From Comamonadaceae bacterium (GTDB taxonomy: Bacteria; Pseudomonadota; Gammaproteobacteria; Burkholderiales; Burkholderiaceae_C): a DNA stretch of 41,324 bases. Shown here one piece after another: positions 1 to 8,736 of the stretch. The notes below the pieces were generated by a model. That model saw only the letters and a program-made list of their open reading frames with translations. It had not been told where the DNA came from and did not search any database. Position numbers and translations under genes: made by a program. The stretch lies in contig CANFWI010000028.1 of NCBI GenBank assembly GCA_947450675.1, positions 1 to 41,324 on the forward strand. Reading direction: 5' to 3'. Every line of letters starts with the position of its first letter. The stretch's first letter is position 1.

Positions 1-771
1 AAACAAGTCATGCGCGGCAAACTCGACGCGCTGCTGACGCTGGCCGAAGACACGCGCTGCCGCCGGGTCAGTTTGCTGAGCTACTTTGGCGAAGACAGCC
101 AGCCGTGTGGCAATTGCGACAACTGCCTGAACCCGCCGGCGGTGTGGGACGCCACCATCGCCGCACGCAAGATGCTGAGCTGCATTTACCGCGTGCAGCA
201 AGCCAGTGGCATCAGCTTTGGCGCCGGTCACATCATGGACATCTTGCGCGGCAAAGTCACCGACAAAGTCAACCAATATGCGCACGACAAACTCAGCACT
301 TTCGGCATTGGTGCCGAGCTGGCCGAAACGCAGTGGCGCGGTGTGCTGCGCCAGCTGATTGCCAACAACATGGTGCGCGTCGACAGCGAAGCTTTCAGCA
401 CCTTGCAGTTGCTGCCGGACGCCCGCGCGGTGCTGCGCGGCGAAGTGACGGTGATGCTGCGCGAGCAAGCGCTGGGTGGCAGCGCCGATCGTAAAAAACG
501 CAGCGTCAAAACCTCCGTCAAAGGCATGGCCGAAGCCAGCCTCAACGCCGGCGCCATGGAGCGCTTGGGCAAGCTCAAAGCTTGGCGCGCCGAAGTGGCC
601 CGCGAGCACAACCTGCCGGCGTTTGTGATCTTTCATGACGCCACGCTGCGGGCTTTGGCTGAACAAGACCCACAGAGCTTGGGCGACCTGGAAGGCATCA
701 GCGGCATGGGCGCGAAAAAACTGCAGGCTTATGGCGCAGAAGTCTTGCGCGTGTGCGCGGCTACCGCTTGA
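1..771 (+). CDS. recQ: ATP-dependent DNA helicase RecQ, C-terminal part
   Basis: The reading frame is open from base 1, so the 5' end lies outside the window; about 256 residues remain. RecQ is a 3'-5' DNA helicase of recombination and replication-fork repair. What is visible is the zinc-binding subdomain (CRRVSLLSYFGE followed by the CGNCDNC cluster), a winged-helix RQC region (about residues 55-150), a basic linker, and a C-terminal HRDC domain (about 185-256) ending in a helix-hairpin-helix-like stretch (LEGISGMGAKKL). The helicase ATPase core is not in the window. The next gene starts over 100 nt downstream in the same direction and belongs to an unrelated transport operon. The family call is secure from the Cys cluster plus HRDC. 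Confidence 0.95.
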   Translation, partial: KQVMRGKLDALLTLAEDTRCRRVSLLSYFGEDSQPCGNCDNCLNPPAVWDATIAARKMLSCIYRVQQASGISFGAGHIMDILRGKVTDKVNQYAHDKLSTFGIGAELAETQWRGVLRQLIANNMVRVDSEAFSTLQLLPDARAVLRGEVTVMLREQALGGSADRKKRSVKTSVKGMAEASLNAGAMERLGKLKAWRAEVAREHNLPAFVIFHDATLRALAEQDPQSLGDLEGISGMGAKKLQAYGAEVLRVCAATA

Positions 772-887
772 ATAGCCTCTGGGGCAGCCCATGAAATGTT
801 CAGCCAAAGGCGAGCGCTTGACGCTTGCGCTAGGATTTCACGACCTGCACGCCGCATGATGCGCGTGCAACACCCCTGTTTCGTTTC

Positions 888-1946
888 ATGGATTTCATGG
901 AGATGACCTTGTCCACATTTGCAAACAAAAATAATCTACGCGCACTGCTGGCCGGGCTCTGTCTGACGGCGGCCCTGCCGGCTTTCGCTGGCAAGACTCT
1001 AGACGCGATCAAGTCGCGTGGGCAAGTGGTCTGCGGTGTCAACACCGGCGTGGCTGGTTTCTCGGCGGCAGAATCGAGCGGCAACTGGTCGGGTCTGGAC
1101 GTTGATATTTGCAAAGCCGTGGCTGCTGCCACGCTAGGTGACGCCAACAAAGTCAGGTACGTGCCGCTGAATGCGCAGCAGCGCTTCACCGCCTTGCAGT
1201 CTGGCGAAGTCGATGTGCTGTCGCGCAACACCACCTTCAGTTTGTCGCGTGACGCCTCGCTCGGTTTGCACCAAACCGTTGTGACGTATTACGACGGTCA
1301 GGGCTTCATGGTGCCGGCCAAGTTCAACATCAAAAGCGCCAAGCAGCTCAAAGGCCAAACCGTTTGCGTGCAGTCCGGCACCACCACCGAAAAGAACCTG
1401 AGCGATTACTCGCGCACTAACAAGCTGGCCATCAAGCCGGTGGTGTTCGAGAAATTTGAAGCTGCCAACGCCGCCTATTTCGCGGGCCGCTGCGTCGCTT
1501 ACACGACCGACGCATCAGGGCTGGCGTCCATCCGCAACAAGGAGGCCAGGAATCCGGCAGAGCACGTCATCTTGTCCGATTTGATATCCAAAGAACCCCT
1601 CGGACCGCTGGTGCGCCGCGGTGACGACGAATGGTTCGCCATCGTCAAGTGGGTGATTTACGGCCTGATCGAAGCCGAAGAATATGGCATGACCCAAGCC
1701 AATGTCGACAAGCTGAAAACCAGCACCCTCGACCCGGTGATCCAGCGCATTCTGGGCAGCACCGAAGACACCGGCCGACTGCTCGGCCTGGACAAAGAAT
1801 GGATGCTCCGCGCCATCAAAGCCACCGGCAACTACGGCGAAATTTTTGAGCGCAATGTCGGCCCCAAGTCGCCCATCGGTTTGCCGCGCGGTCTCAACAA
1901 GCAGTGGAACCAAGGCGGCCTGATGTACGCCTATCCGCTGCGCTGA
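888..1946 (+). CDS. aapJ: General L-amino acid ABC transporter, periplasmic binding protein
   Basis: Periplasmic receptor of the broad-specificity L-amino acid importer AapJQMP. The N-terminus has a basic stretch, a hydrophobic core and an AFA-type signal peptidase site, so the mature protein begins near GKTLDAIKSRGQVVCGVNTG, typical of the SBP_bac_3 family. About 352 residues, as expected for AapJ rather than the shorter HisJ/GlnH type. ATGs at 888, 897 and 903 are all in frame and none has a good Shine-Dalgarno at proper spacing, so the exact start is uncertain; 888 is the longest choice. The two permeases and the ATPase follow directly, with a 6-nt gap to the first permease, which confirms the role by context. 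Confidence 0.93.
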   Translation: MDFMEMTLSTFANKNNLRALLAGLCLTAALPAFAGKTLDAIKSRGQVVCGVNTGVAGFSAAESSGNWSGLDVDICKAVAAATLGDANKVRYVPLNAQQRFTALQSGEVDVLSRNTTFSLSRDASLGLHQTVVTYYDGQGFMVPAKFNIKSAKQLKGQTVCVQSGTTTEKNLSDYSRTNKLAIKPVVFEKFEAANAAYFAGRCVAYTTDASGLASIRNKEARNPAEHVILSDLISKEPLGPLVRRGDDEWFAIVKWVIYGLIEAEEYGMTQANVDKLKTSTLDPVIQRILGSTEDTGRLLGLDKEWMLRAIKATGNYGEIFERNVGPKSPIGLPRGLNKQWNQGGLMYAYPLR

Positions 1947-1952
1947 AGCGGC

Positions 1953-3113
1953 ATGACGCCAAAGAAGAAATGGTCTTGGCGCAGCCGGGCCTTTCGCGGT
2001 CTGGTCTACCAAGCGCTGGCGCTGGTCTTGATTGGTTTAGCGCTCTGGTACTTGGGACACAACACGCTGATCAACCTGCGCGAGCGTGGCATTCAGAGCG
2101 GCTTTGATTTTCTGACGCAGACCGCCGGCTTTGACATTGGCGAAAGCCTGTTTCCGTACGACGCCAGCCAACCTTACTGGCAGGCTTTTTTGATCGGCCT
2201 GAGCAACACCTTGCGCGTGGCGCTGATCGGCATTGTCTTGGCCACGCTGATCGGTACCTTGGTCGGCGTGGGCCGCTTTTCGCGCAATGCGCTGGTGCGC
2301 GGCCTGTGCTCCGCCTACGTTGAGATTTTCCGCAACATTCCGATCTTGCTGCAATTGCTCATGTGGTATTTGCTGTTCACGGAAGTCTTGCCGGCCGCGT
2401 CGGAGGCTTGGCAACTGGGCTCGGTCTACCTCAGCAAAGGCGGCCTTAATTTCCCCGTTCCCATCTGGTCCGGTGGCCATGCGTTGGCGGCCCTCGGTTT
2501 GCTGGCTGGGATGGTGTTGGCGTGTCTGTACCGCCGTCGGGCTGTGGCCCATTTTGAGGCGACAGGCCAGTTGCGCAGCAAGGTCTGGCTGCCGTTGGGT
2601 TTGCTGCTCATCGGTGGCTTGCTGGGCTGGCTTATCGGTGGTGCACCGACCGCTATGAACTCACCTTCGCGCGGTTTGTTTGCGATTGAAAACGGTGGCG
2701 CGCTGACACCTGAGTTCATCGCCGTGTTGCTCGGCCTGACGGCGTACACCGCGGCCTTCATCGCTGAAGTGGTGCGCGCTGGTATTCAATCGGTCGCCCT
2801 CGGGCAAAGCGAAGCGGCAGCGGCCTTGGGCCTGAGCCGCCGCCAAGAAATGCGGCTGGTGATGCTGCCGCAAGCGCTGCGCGTCATCATTCCGCCGCTC
2901 ACCAACCAGTACCTGAACCTGACCAAAAACTCCTCTCTGGCGGTCGCCATTGGCTACCCCGACGTGGTTTCCATCTCCAACACCGCCCTGAATCAAACCG
3001 GCCGCGCTGTGGAGTGCATCAGTATCGTGATGGTTATTTACCTCAGTACCTCGCTGCTGACCGCGTGGTTGATGAGCCGCTACAACGCCCGTGCGGCGAT
3101 CCAGGAGCGTTGA
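1953..3113 (+). CDS. aapQ: General L-amino acid ABC transporter, permease AapQ
   Basis: Inner-membrane permease subunit of the Aap importer, 386 residues. It begins with a cytoplasmic basic segment (MTPKKKWSWRSRAFRG) and a first membrane helix, then the long periplasmic region typical of AapQ/BztB, then the conserved BPD_transp_1 core. The EAA loop that contacts the ATPase is seen as GQSEAAAALGLSRRQEMRLV with the following VMLPQALRVIIPPLTNQYLN. It heterodimerises with the next gene product. The start lies 6 nt after the aapJ stop, and its end is close to the likely start of aapM, consistent with one transcript. Confidence 0.95.
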   Translation: MTPKKKWSWRSRAFRGLVYQALALVLIGLALWYLGHNTLINLRERGIQSGFDFLTQTAGFDIGESLFPYDASQPYWQAFLIGLSNTLRVALIGIVLATLIGTLVGVGRFSRNALVRGLCSAYVEIFRNIPILLQLLMWYLLFTEVLPAASEAWQLGSVYLSKGGLNFPVPIWSGGHALAALGLLAGMVLACLYRRRAVAHFEATGQLRSKVWLPLGLLLIGGLLGWLIGGAPTAMNSPSRGLFAIENGGALTPEFIAVLLGLTAYTAAFIAEVVRAGIQSVALGQSEAAAALGLSRRQEMRLVMLPQALRVIIPPLTNQYLNLTKNSSLAVAIGYPDVVSISNTALNQTGRAVECISIVMVIYLSTSLLTAWLMSRYNARAAIQER

Positions 3114-3133
3114 GTGAATTCAGCCGTTTGCTT

Positions 3134-4237
3134 ATGACCGCTAAAACGTTCAACCCGATCCCTGCGCGTCCCGCACCCGTGCGCCACGGCGGTCTGCAGG
3201 GCTGGATCAAGCGCAACCTGTTTGCTGACTTGCGCACAGCGCTCGGCACGGTGTTGCTGGGTGGCTTGCTGCTGTGGACCCTGCCGCAGTTCATTCAATG
3301 GGCCTTGTTGTCGGCCACGTGGCAGCCTGATGCTGAGGCCTGCCGGGCGGCGACTGCAGGGGCCTGCTGGGGCGTGGTGGCCGAAAAATACCGGTTCATT
3401 ATCTTCGGCCGCTACCCGTTCGATGAGCAATGGCGGCCGTTGCTGGCCACCGTCTTGATGCTCAGCGTGCTGGTCTTCAGCTGCGTCCGGTTCTTCTGGA
3501 AGCCTTGGCTGAGCTTGCTGTGGGTGGCTGTGCTGGCGGTTTTCTTCGTGCTGATGTATGGCGACAGCTTTGGGCTGACGCGGGTTGAAACCGACCGCTG
3601 GGGCGGCTTTCCGTTGACGCTGTTGCTGGCTTCGCTGTCGATTGCAATGGCTTTCCCGTTGGCGCTGCTGGTGGCGTTAGGCCGCCGCTCTGACTTGCCG
3701 GCGATACGCAGCGCCTGCACGGTTTACATCGAGCTGGTGCGCGGTGTGCCTCTCATTTCTGTGCTGTTCATGGCCTCGTTTTTGTTCCCGTTGTTCATGC
3801 CGCAGGGCACCCGCATCGACGTGCTGATTCGGGTGCTGATCGGCATCACGCTGTTTGCCGCAGCCTACATGGCCGAGGTGATTCGCGGCGGTCTGCAAGC
3901 CATTCCCAAAGGGCAAGTCGAAGCAGCTGCCACGCTCGGACTTTCCTATTGGCAGACGCAGCGCAAGATCGTTTTGCCGCAAGCGCTGGCGATCGTCGTG
4001 CCGGGCATCATGAACAACTTCATTGGTATTTTCAAGGACACCTCCTTGGTGACCATCGTCAGTCTGTATGAACTCACCGGCGCGCTGGGGTTGGCCCTCA
4101 ACTCCGACGCCGACTGGCGCCCTTTCAAGGTCGAGGGCTATCTCTTCATCGCCCTGATCTATTTCACTTTTTGCTTTGCCATGTCACGCTACAGCCTGTG
4201 GGTGGAAAAGCAAGTTAACCAAGGCCATGCGCGATGA
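3134..4237 (+). CDS. aapM: General L-amino acid ABC transporter, permease AapM
   Basis: Second permease of the Aap system, about 367 residues from this ATG. A first membrane helix around residues 35-55 is followed by a periplasmic loop and the BPD_transp_1 core, with the EAA loop [20 protein letters not shown] and the sequence [19 protein letters not shown]. The start is ambiguous: an in-frame TTG at 3110 overlaps the aapQ stop and has AGGAG only 2 nt before it, which is too close; the ATG at 3134 gives the usual AapM N-terminus but lacks a clear ribosome site. The 3' end overlaps aapP by 4 nt (ATGA), so translation is likely coupled. Confidence 0.93.
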   Translation: MTAKTFNPIPARPAPVRHGGLQGWIKRNLFADLRTALGTVLLGGLLLWTLPQFIQWALLSATWQPDAEACRAATAGACWGVVAEKYRFIIFGRYPFDEQWRPLLATVLMLSVLVFSCVRFFWKPWLSLLWVAVLAVFFVLMYGDSFGLTRVETDRWGGFPLTLLLASLSIAMAFPLALLVALGRRSDLPAIRSACTVYIELVRGVPLISVLFMASFLFPLFMPQGTRIDVLIRVLIGITLFAAAYMAEVIRGGLQAIPKGQVEAAATLGLSYWQTQRKIVLPQALAIVVPGIMNNFIGIFKDTSLVTIVSLYELTGALGLALNSDADWRPFKVEGYLFIALIYFTFCFAMSRYSLWVEKQVNQGHAR

Positions 4238-4977
4238 GCGATCCCATCATCACCTTCGACCAAGTCAACAAGTGGTACGGCAATGATTTTCATGTGCTGC
4301 GCGACATTGACTTGCAGGTCGCCCAAGGCGAACGCATTGTGATTTGCGGGCCCTCCGGCTCTGGCAAGTCAACGCTGATTCGCTGCATCAACCGACTCGA
4401 AGAACACCAGCAGGGCCGTCTCATCGTCGCTGGCATTGAACTGTCGGATGACATCAAAGCCATCGACGCCGTGCGCCAGCAAGTCGGCATGGTGTTTCAG
4501 CAGTTCAATTTGTTTCCGCATCTGACCGTGCTGGAGAACCTGACGCTGTCGCCGATCTGGGTCGGCAAAATGCCGAAAAAAGAAGCCGAAGACAAGGCCA
4601 TGCAGCAACTCGAACGCGTGCAGATCGCCGAGCAAGCGCATAAGTTTCCGCTGCAGCTGTCGGGCGGCCAGCAGCAACGTGTGGCGATTGCCCGCGCACT
4701 GTGCCTGAAGCCCAAAATCATGTTGTTTGACGAGCCCACCTCAGCGCTGGACCCGGAGATGATCAAGGAAGTGCTGGACGTGATTGTCGAGCTGGCTGAT
4801 CAAGGCATCACCCTGCTGTGCGTGACGCATGAAATGGGCTTTGCCAAAGCCGTTGCTGACCGCGTGATCTTCATGGACCAAGGCCAGATCGTCGAGCAAA
4901 ACACGCCCGATGCATTTTTCAATCATCCGCAAACGGATCGGGCGCAGGATTTTTTATCGAAGATTCTGGGACACTGA
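4234..4977 (+). CDS. aapP: General L-amino acid ABC transporter, ATP-binding protein AapP
   Basis: ATPase of the Aap importer, 247 residues, the usual length for polar amino-acid ABC ATPases (GlnQ/HisP/AapP family). Walker A is GPSGSGKST at residues 39-47, the Q loop lies in [16 protein letters not shown], the ABC signature is [15 protein letters not shown], Walker B is [15 protein letters not shown], and the switch His is in CVTHEMGFA. Its start overlaps the aapM stop (ATGA). It is the last gene of the operon; the next gene is on the opposite strand and converges on it with 24 nt between stops. I see no strong terminator hairpin there. Confidence 0.97.
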   Translation: MSDPIITFDQVNKWYGNDFHVLRDIDLQVAQGERIVICGPSGSGKSTLIRCINRLEEHQQGRLIVAGIELSDDIKAIDAVRQQVGMVFQQFNLFPHLTVLENLTLSPIWVGKMPKKEAEDKAMQQLERVQIAEQAHKFPLQLSGGQQQRVAIARALCLKPKIMLFDEPTSALDPEMIKEVLDVIVELADQGITLLCVTHEMGFAKAVADRVIFMDQGQIVEQNTPDAFFNHPQTDRAQDFLSKILGH

Positions 4978-5001
4978 TTCTCGTTGGGTAATGGTCTGGC
5001 G

Positions 5002-5463
5002 TCAGTTCCAGCCAATCACGTCAAAGCCTTTTTCAGTCAAGCAGCGCTGCACAAAACTGCGGTAACCACTGTTCGGCCGGCCGCCCCGAACGGCCGCCTG
5101 GGTGGCGCCTGCCGCACCACCAATGGCCGCGCCGCCAGCCCCCGCCCGCAACATGCCTTCGGCACCCCGACCAAAGACCAGCGCCCCGACGGCACTGGCG
5201 ACGCCGGCCACCGCAGCGCTTTCGCCCGCCCGCTGCGCCACTTGGCTGCTGTCTTCGGGGCGCAGCCCGGCCGCACTGGCGCGTGACTGGCAGGCCGCCA
5301 CTTCGTTCTGGGCCTGAGCCTCACCGGCGCGGTTGTAGGTGGCGTTTGGATACAGCACCGGCTTGGCTGCAGCGCTTCCGGGGCCGGTGTTGGCACAGCC
5401 GGCCAAGCTCAGGGAAATCGCCAGCAAAGCGGCGTAGCCGTTTAATAAAAAGCGATAAGTCAT
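5002..5463 (-). CDS. Small glycine-zipper lipoprotein
   Basis: About 153 residues from the ATG at 5463. The first 23 residues form a lipoprotein signal with the lipobox LAGC, so the mature protein would begin at Cys23 and be anchored in a membrane leaflet, probably of the outer membrane. The centre is very rich in Ala and Gly (AGAGGAAIGGAAGA), the glycine-zipper pattern found in many small envelope proteins. The C-terminus has a conserved-looking RSFVQRCLTEKGF segment, common to a family of uncharacterised proteobacterial lipoproteins. An upstream in-frame TTG at 5493 would add ten residues but would put charged sequence before the signal, so it is less likely. Function unknown. Confidence 0.75.
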   Translation of the reverse strand: MTYRFLLNGYAALLAISLSLAGCANTGPGSAAAKPVLYPNATYNRAGEAQAQNEVAACQSRASAAGLRPEDSSQVAQRAGESAAVAGVASAVGALVFGRGAEGMLRAGAGGAAIGGAAGATQAAVRGGRPNSGYRSFVQRCLTEKGFDVIGWN

Positions 5464-5576
5464 GGCATGAGCCCGTGTTAGCGATTGATTCAAGACTTCT
5501 ATTTTGATCCCGCGTTCGAAGCCTCATCCTCAAAAATGTAAAATCACATCAGTTTTAAAAGTACCTAGGAGCCGCC

Positions 5577-5744
5577 ATGTCTAAGCCAGCTGATCATTCC
5601 ACCCACGATGCACACGCTCACAATGTGCCCGCTGTCGATGAGGATGTTGTCGACTCTATCGTTCCGATGATGCCTATCGTCTTGCCTTTGGCCGGTGCAG
5701 TTTTGATGTTTTTGCTGGCCTTCATCGCTGTCTCGATGGCCTGA
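5577..5744 (+). CDS. Small single-span membrane protein (55 aa)
   Basis: A 55-residue frame with a good ribosome site (AGGAG at 5567-5571, 5 nt before the ATG). The N-terminal half is polar and His/Asp-rich (MSKPADHSTHDAHAHN), followed by an acidic VDEDVVDS stretch, then one hydrophobic span of about 20 residues (roughly 31-53, starting VLPLAGAVLM). It looks like a small inner-membrane protein with its N-terminus outside the bilayer. A Rho-independent terminator follows 30 nt downstream, so it appears to be a monocistronic unit. A possible -10 (TAAAAT, 5539-5544) lies upstream with a weak -35. I do not recognise a named family. The terminator and ribosome site are the main reasons to accept it as real. 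Confidence 0.7.
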   Translation: MSKPADHSTHDAHAHNVPAVDEDVVDSIVPMMPIVLPLAGAVLMFLLAFIAVSMA

Positions 5745-5773
5745 AACCGCCCAGTAACTGGGTTGCTCAAGCC

Positions 5774-5802
5774 AAAAGGCCAGCCCTTGTGCTGGCCTTT
5801 TT
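5774..5802 (+). terminator. Rho-independent terminator after the 55-aa gene
   Basis: An 11-bp perfect stem (AAAAGGCCAGC pairing with GCTGGCCTTTT) with a 6-nt loop, ending in a run of five T. It starts 30 nt after the stop codon of the small membrane protein gene and separates it from pckG. The A-run on the left arm could make it work in both directions. Confidence 0.88.
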
Positions 5803-5858
5803 CACGTCCGAAATAAGCAACAATGCACATAACTTCATGCGAGTTTTGCATATATTTC

Positions 5859-5880
5859 AACCGTAACCGTCAGGTAACCG
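5859..5880 (+). promoter_or_regulatory. Direct repeats upstream of pckG
   Basis: AACCG occurs three times in 22 bp, and two of the copies extend to GTAACCG (5863-5869 and 5874-5880) with starts exactly 11 bp apart, one helical turn. This is the layout of a tandem binding site for a transcription factor on one face of the DNA. It lies about 190 bp before the pckG start in the 270-bp region between the preceding terminator and pckG. No factor can be named and no convincing sigma-70 pair was found beside it. Confidence 0.3.
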
Positions 5881-6073
5881 GCTTCAGAAGTTCTTAGAAT
5901 GGCTTTTTGTCTGTCTTTGATCATGGATAAATGGTCACTGACTGCGGCCTTGTAGCGCTGTATTTGCAGCCGCCCCTCAACGCGTTATGTCGCTAGCCCT
6001 TGCAGCACCCGGCTTGATTCCGGCTGTTAGCGCGGGCTACCGACATCACGTTTTACAACCTTGGAGCTTTACG

Positions 6074-7942
6074 ATGAACCATCCCGCGATGCAAGGGCTT
6101 GCCCTGAATACCCCGGCTTTTGTCAAGAACGCGAAATTGATCGCTTGGGTGGCCGACATGGCCGCCCTGTGCAAGCCTGACGCGATTTACTGGTGTGACG
6201 GCAGCGACGCCGAGTACCAGCGTCTGTGCCAAGAACTGGTCGACGCCGGCACTTTCCAAAAGCTCAATCCTGTCACCCGACCGAACAGCTTTTTGGCGCT
6301 CAGCGACCCGAGCGACGTTGCCCGCGTCGAAGACCGCACCTTCATCTGCTCGGCCCAAAAAGAAGAAGCCGGCCCGACCAATAACTGGGTTGCACCGGCA
6401 GAGATGCGCGCCACGCTGCAACCGTTGTTTGACGGCTGCATGAAGGGCCGCACGATGTATGTGGTGCCCTTCTCGATGGGCCCGCTGGGCTCGCCGATTG
6501 CCCACATCGGCATCGAACTGTCGGACAGCCCTTATGTGGCCGTGAACATGAAAATCATGACCCGCATGGGTCGCGCCGTGTATGACGTGCTGGGTGTCGA
6601 TGGCGCGTTTGTGCCTTGCGTGCACACCGTCGGTGCGCCGTTGGCGGCTGGTGAAAAAGATGTGAAATGGCCTTGCAACAAGACCAAGTACATCGTGCAC
6701 TACCCTGAGACCCGCGAAATCTGGTCTTACGGTTCAGGCTACGGCGGCAACGCGCTGCTCGGCAAAAAATGCTTTGCGCTGCGCATCGCCTCCAACATGG
6801 GACGCGACGAAGGCTGGTTGGCTGAGCACATGCTGATTTTGGGCGTGACCACGCCAACGGGCAAAAAATACCATGTGGCGGCAGCGTTCCCAAGTGCTTG
6901 CGGCAAGACGAATTTCTCGATGCTGGTGCCGCCTGCCGGTTTTGACGGCTGGAAGGTCACCACCATTGGCGACGACATCGCTTGGATCAAGCCTTCTGCC
7001 GATGGCCAGCTGCGCGCCATCAACCCAGAAGCCGGCTACTTTGGCGTGGCCCCGGGCACCAATATGCTGACCAACCCGAACTGCATGTTGAGCGTTCGCA
7101 GCGACACCATTTTCACCAATGTCGCCCTGACCGACGATGGCGATGTCTGGTGGGAAGGCATGGAGCAAGACGCGCCCGGCAAGGCACTGCCAAAACACCT
7201 GATCGACTGGCAGGGCAAAGACTGGACGCCAGAAATCGCCCGCGAAACCGGTGCCAAAGCCGCACACCCGAACTCGCGTTTCACGGTGGCGGCGACCAAC
7301 AACCCGGCGCTGGACAGCGCTTGGGACGATCCAAAAGGTGTGGCGATTGACGCCTTCATCTTTGGCGGCCGCCGCTCGACCACCGTGCCGCTGGTGTCTG
7401 AAGCCCGCAGCTGGGTCGAAGGCGTCTACATGGCTGCCACCATGGGTTCTGAAACCACCGCAGCCATCGTTGGCCAAGTCGGCGTGGTGCGCCGTGACCC
7501 GTTCGCCATGCTGCCGTTCATCGGCTACAACATGAGCGACTACTTCCAGCACTGGTTGAGCATTGGCGAACAACTCGCTGCCAAGGGCGCCAAGTTGCCA
7601 AAAATCTACACCGCCAACTGGTTTCGCAAAGGGGCTGACGGCAAGTTCGTCTGGCCTGGTTATGGTGAAAACATGCGCGTGTTGAAGTGGATGATCGAGC
7701 GCATTGAAGGCACGGCCAAGGGGCAAGACCACATCACTGGCGTCAGCCCAGGCTATGCCGATCTGACTTGGGACGGCCTGAACTTCAGCGCCGAGCAGTT
7801 CAACGCCGTCATCAACACGGACAACGCTGCTTTGCGCAAAGAACTCGAGCTGCACACGGAGTTGTTCACGCAATTAGCGCATCACTTGCCGACCGCCTTG
7901 ATCGAGACCAAAGCCGCTATCGAGCAGCGACTGGCCGCCTGA
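6074..7942 (+). CDS. pckG: Phosphoenolpyruvate carboxykinase (GTP)
   Basis: Cytosolic PEPCK converting oxaloacetate + GTP to PEP + GDP + CO2, the entry step of gluconeogenesis from organic and amino acids. 622 residues, as usual for the GTP-dependent family. The P-loop is SACGKTN at 274-280, with the active-site Cys typical of GTP-PEPCKs at 276; the metal/nucleotide motif [10 protein letters not shown] follows at about 297-306. [12 protein letters not shown] and the substrate-binding region near [13 protein letters not shown] are also seen. The ATG at 6074 is chosen because GGAG lies 7 nt before it; the frame runs open back to 5987, but those residues are not family-like. It has its own strong terminator downstream, so it is probably monocistronic. 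Confidence 0.97.
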   Translation: MNHPAMQGLALNTPAFVKNAKLIAWVADMAALCKPDAIYWCDGSDAEYQRLCQELVDAGTFQKLNPVTRPNSFLALSDPSDVARVEDRTFICSAQKEEAGPTNNWVAPAEMRATLQPLFDGCMKGRTMYVVPFSMGPLGSPIAHIGIELSDSPYVAVNMKIMTRMGRAVYDVLGVDGAFVPCVHTVGAPLAAGEKDVKWPCNKTKYIVHYPETREIWSYGSGYGGNALLGKKCFALRIASNMGRDEGWLAEHMLILGVTTPTGKKYHVAAAFPSACGKTNFSMLVPPAGFDGWKVTTIGDDIAWIKPSADGQLRAINPEAGYFGVAPGTNMLTNPNCMLSVRSDTIFTNVALTDDGDVWWEGMEQDAPGKALPKHLIDWQGKDWTPEIARETGAKAAHPNSRFTVAATNNPALDSAWDDPKGVAIDAFIFGGRRSTTVPLVSEARSWVEGVYMAATMGSETTAAIVGQVGVVRRDPFAMLPFIGYNMSDYFQHWLSIGEQLAAKGAKLPKIYTANWFRKGADGKFVWPGYGENMRVLKWMIERIEGTAKGQDHITGVSPGYADLTWDGLNFSAEQFNAVINTDNAALRKELELHTELFTQLAHHLPTALIETKAAIEQRLAA

Positions 7943-7960
7943 CCCTGCCAAGCGCCCACG

Positions 7961-8000
7961 AAAAAGCCACCTGTGATGAATCATCACAGGTGGCTTTTTT
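7961..8000 (+). terminator. Strong terminator after pckG
   Basis: Near-continuous 40-nt inverted repeat: the 19-nt left arm (7961-7979, AAAAAGCCACCTGTGATGA) is perfectly complementary to the right arm, with one base between them, so the real loop opens a few pairs at the tip. It ends in six T and starts with five A. It can serve pckG and also the convergent membrane-protein gene that ends at 8036. Confidence 0.93.
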
Positions 8001-8035
8001 ATCGTCTAGAACAACCGCTTTTGCGGCGCTGGCGA

Positions 8036-8566
8036 TCAGCTGTTTTGACGCTGGTAAGCCCGCAGCTCTGCGCCGCCCAGACGGATGGCGCGAGCCGACA
8101 AACCGCTCGGTACTTGTGCCACTGCGGGCACAACCACTGTGTCGGCCAAGGACTCTTGACGGGTGATGGCCGCGTTCAAATCGGCCATGACGCGTGGATC
8201 AGACTTGGCGATCACCCACAAACGTTGGTCGGCACGCGCTTTGGCTTGGCCACGGGCCCAGCTGTCGAGTCCAGACTTCGTGCGAAGGATGATGTTCCGG
8301 ACGGTTCCAGAATAAAAAGCCATTGCAGCGAATGCCAAGGCCCACAAAGCCATCCACATCACCAGCAAGTTACCTTCCACCACGCTGTCCATGACCTCGT
8401 AAGCCACCACCAACACGGCAGCCACAACAGACGTCAACAACAAGGCGGCCAAACTGCTGACCGACGACCAGCGCTGACGCAACTGCAATGCGCCTTGAAT
8501 GGCAGACTCGACGCGCTGAACGCCAGGATGCTCGTTGGAATAATGGGTATGGATAAAAGTGCTCAT
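8036..8566 (-). CDS. Two-span membrane protein of unknown function
   Basis: 176 residues; the start has AAGGGA about 8 nt upstream. A polar N-terminus of about 35 residues precedes two hydrophobic helices (near 37-57, LAALLLTSVVAAVLVV, and 67-87, LLVMWMALWALAFAAMAF), separated by a short acidic loop, then a soluble C-terminal part of about 85 residues with basic RTKSGLDSWARGQAKARAD. It resembles uncharacterised two-helix proteins seen in Burkholderiales, but I cannot assign a family. It converges on pckG through the shared terminator and is divergent from the LysR gene, with a 170-bp gap that must hold both promoters. Confidence 0.75.
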   Translation of the reverse strand: MSTFIHTHYSNEHPGVQRVESAIQGALQLRQRWSSVSSLAALLLTSVVAAVLVVAYEVMDSVVEGNLLVMWMALWALAFAAMAFYSGTVRNIILRTKSGLDSWARGQAKARADQRLWVIAKSDPRVMADLNAAITRQESLADTVVVPAVAQVPSGLSARAIRLGGAELRAYQRQNS

Positions 8567-8736
8567 GATGATTCCCTTGGTTAGGGCCGTAAACCTTCGA
8601 GGGTCTGCTTGCTCACGACGGCCGCGTTGAACAAGGCCTTGATAATAGGGTTAATACTGATACGACTCCACTTTATCTTGATGATTAGATTCATTCACAA
8701 AGGTTATAGTCTGACGATTACTTGGAGATCTCCTGC

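Noticed and set aside
5987-6073. N-terminal extension of PEPCK
   Set aside because: The 29 extra residues are not family-like, and the ATG at 6074 has a well-spaced GGAG.
6734-7873. 379-codon frame opposite pckG
   Set aside because: Fully inside pckG, no recognisable domain, composition typical of antisense of GC-rich coding sequence.
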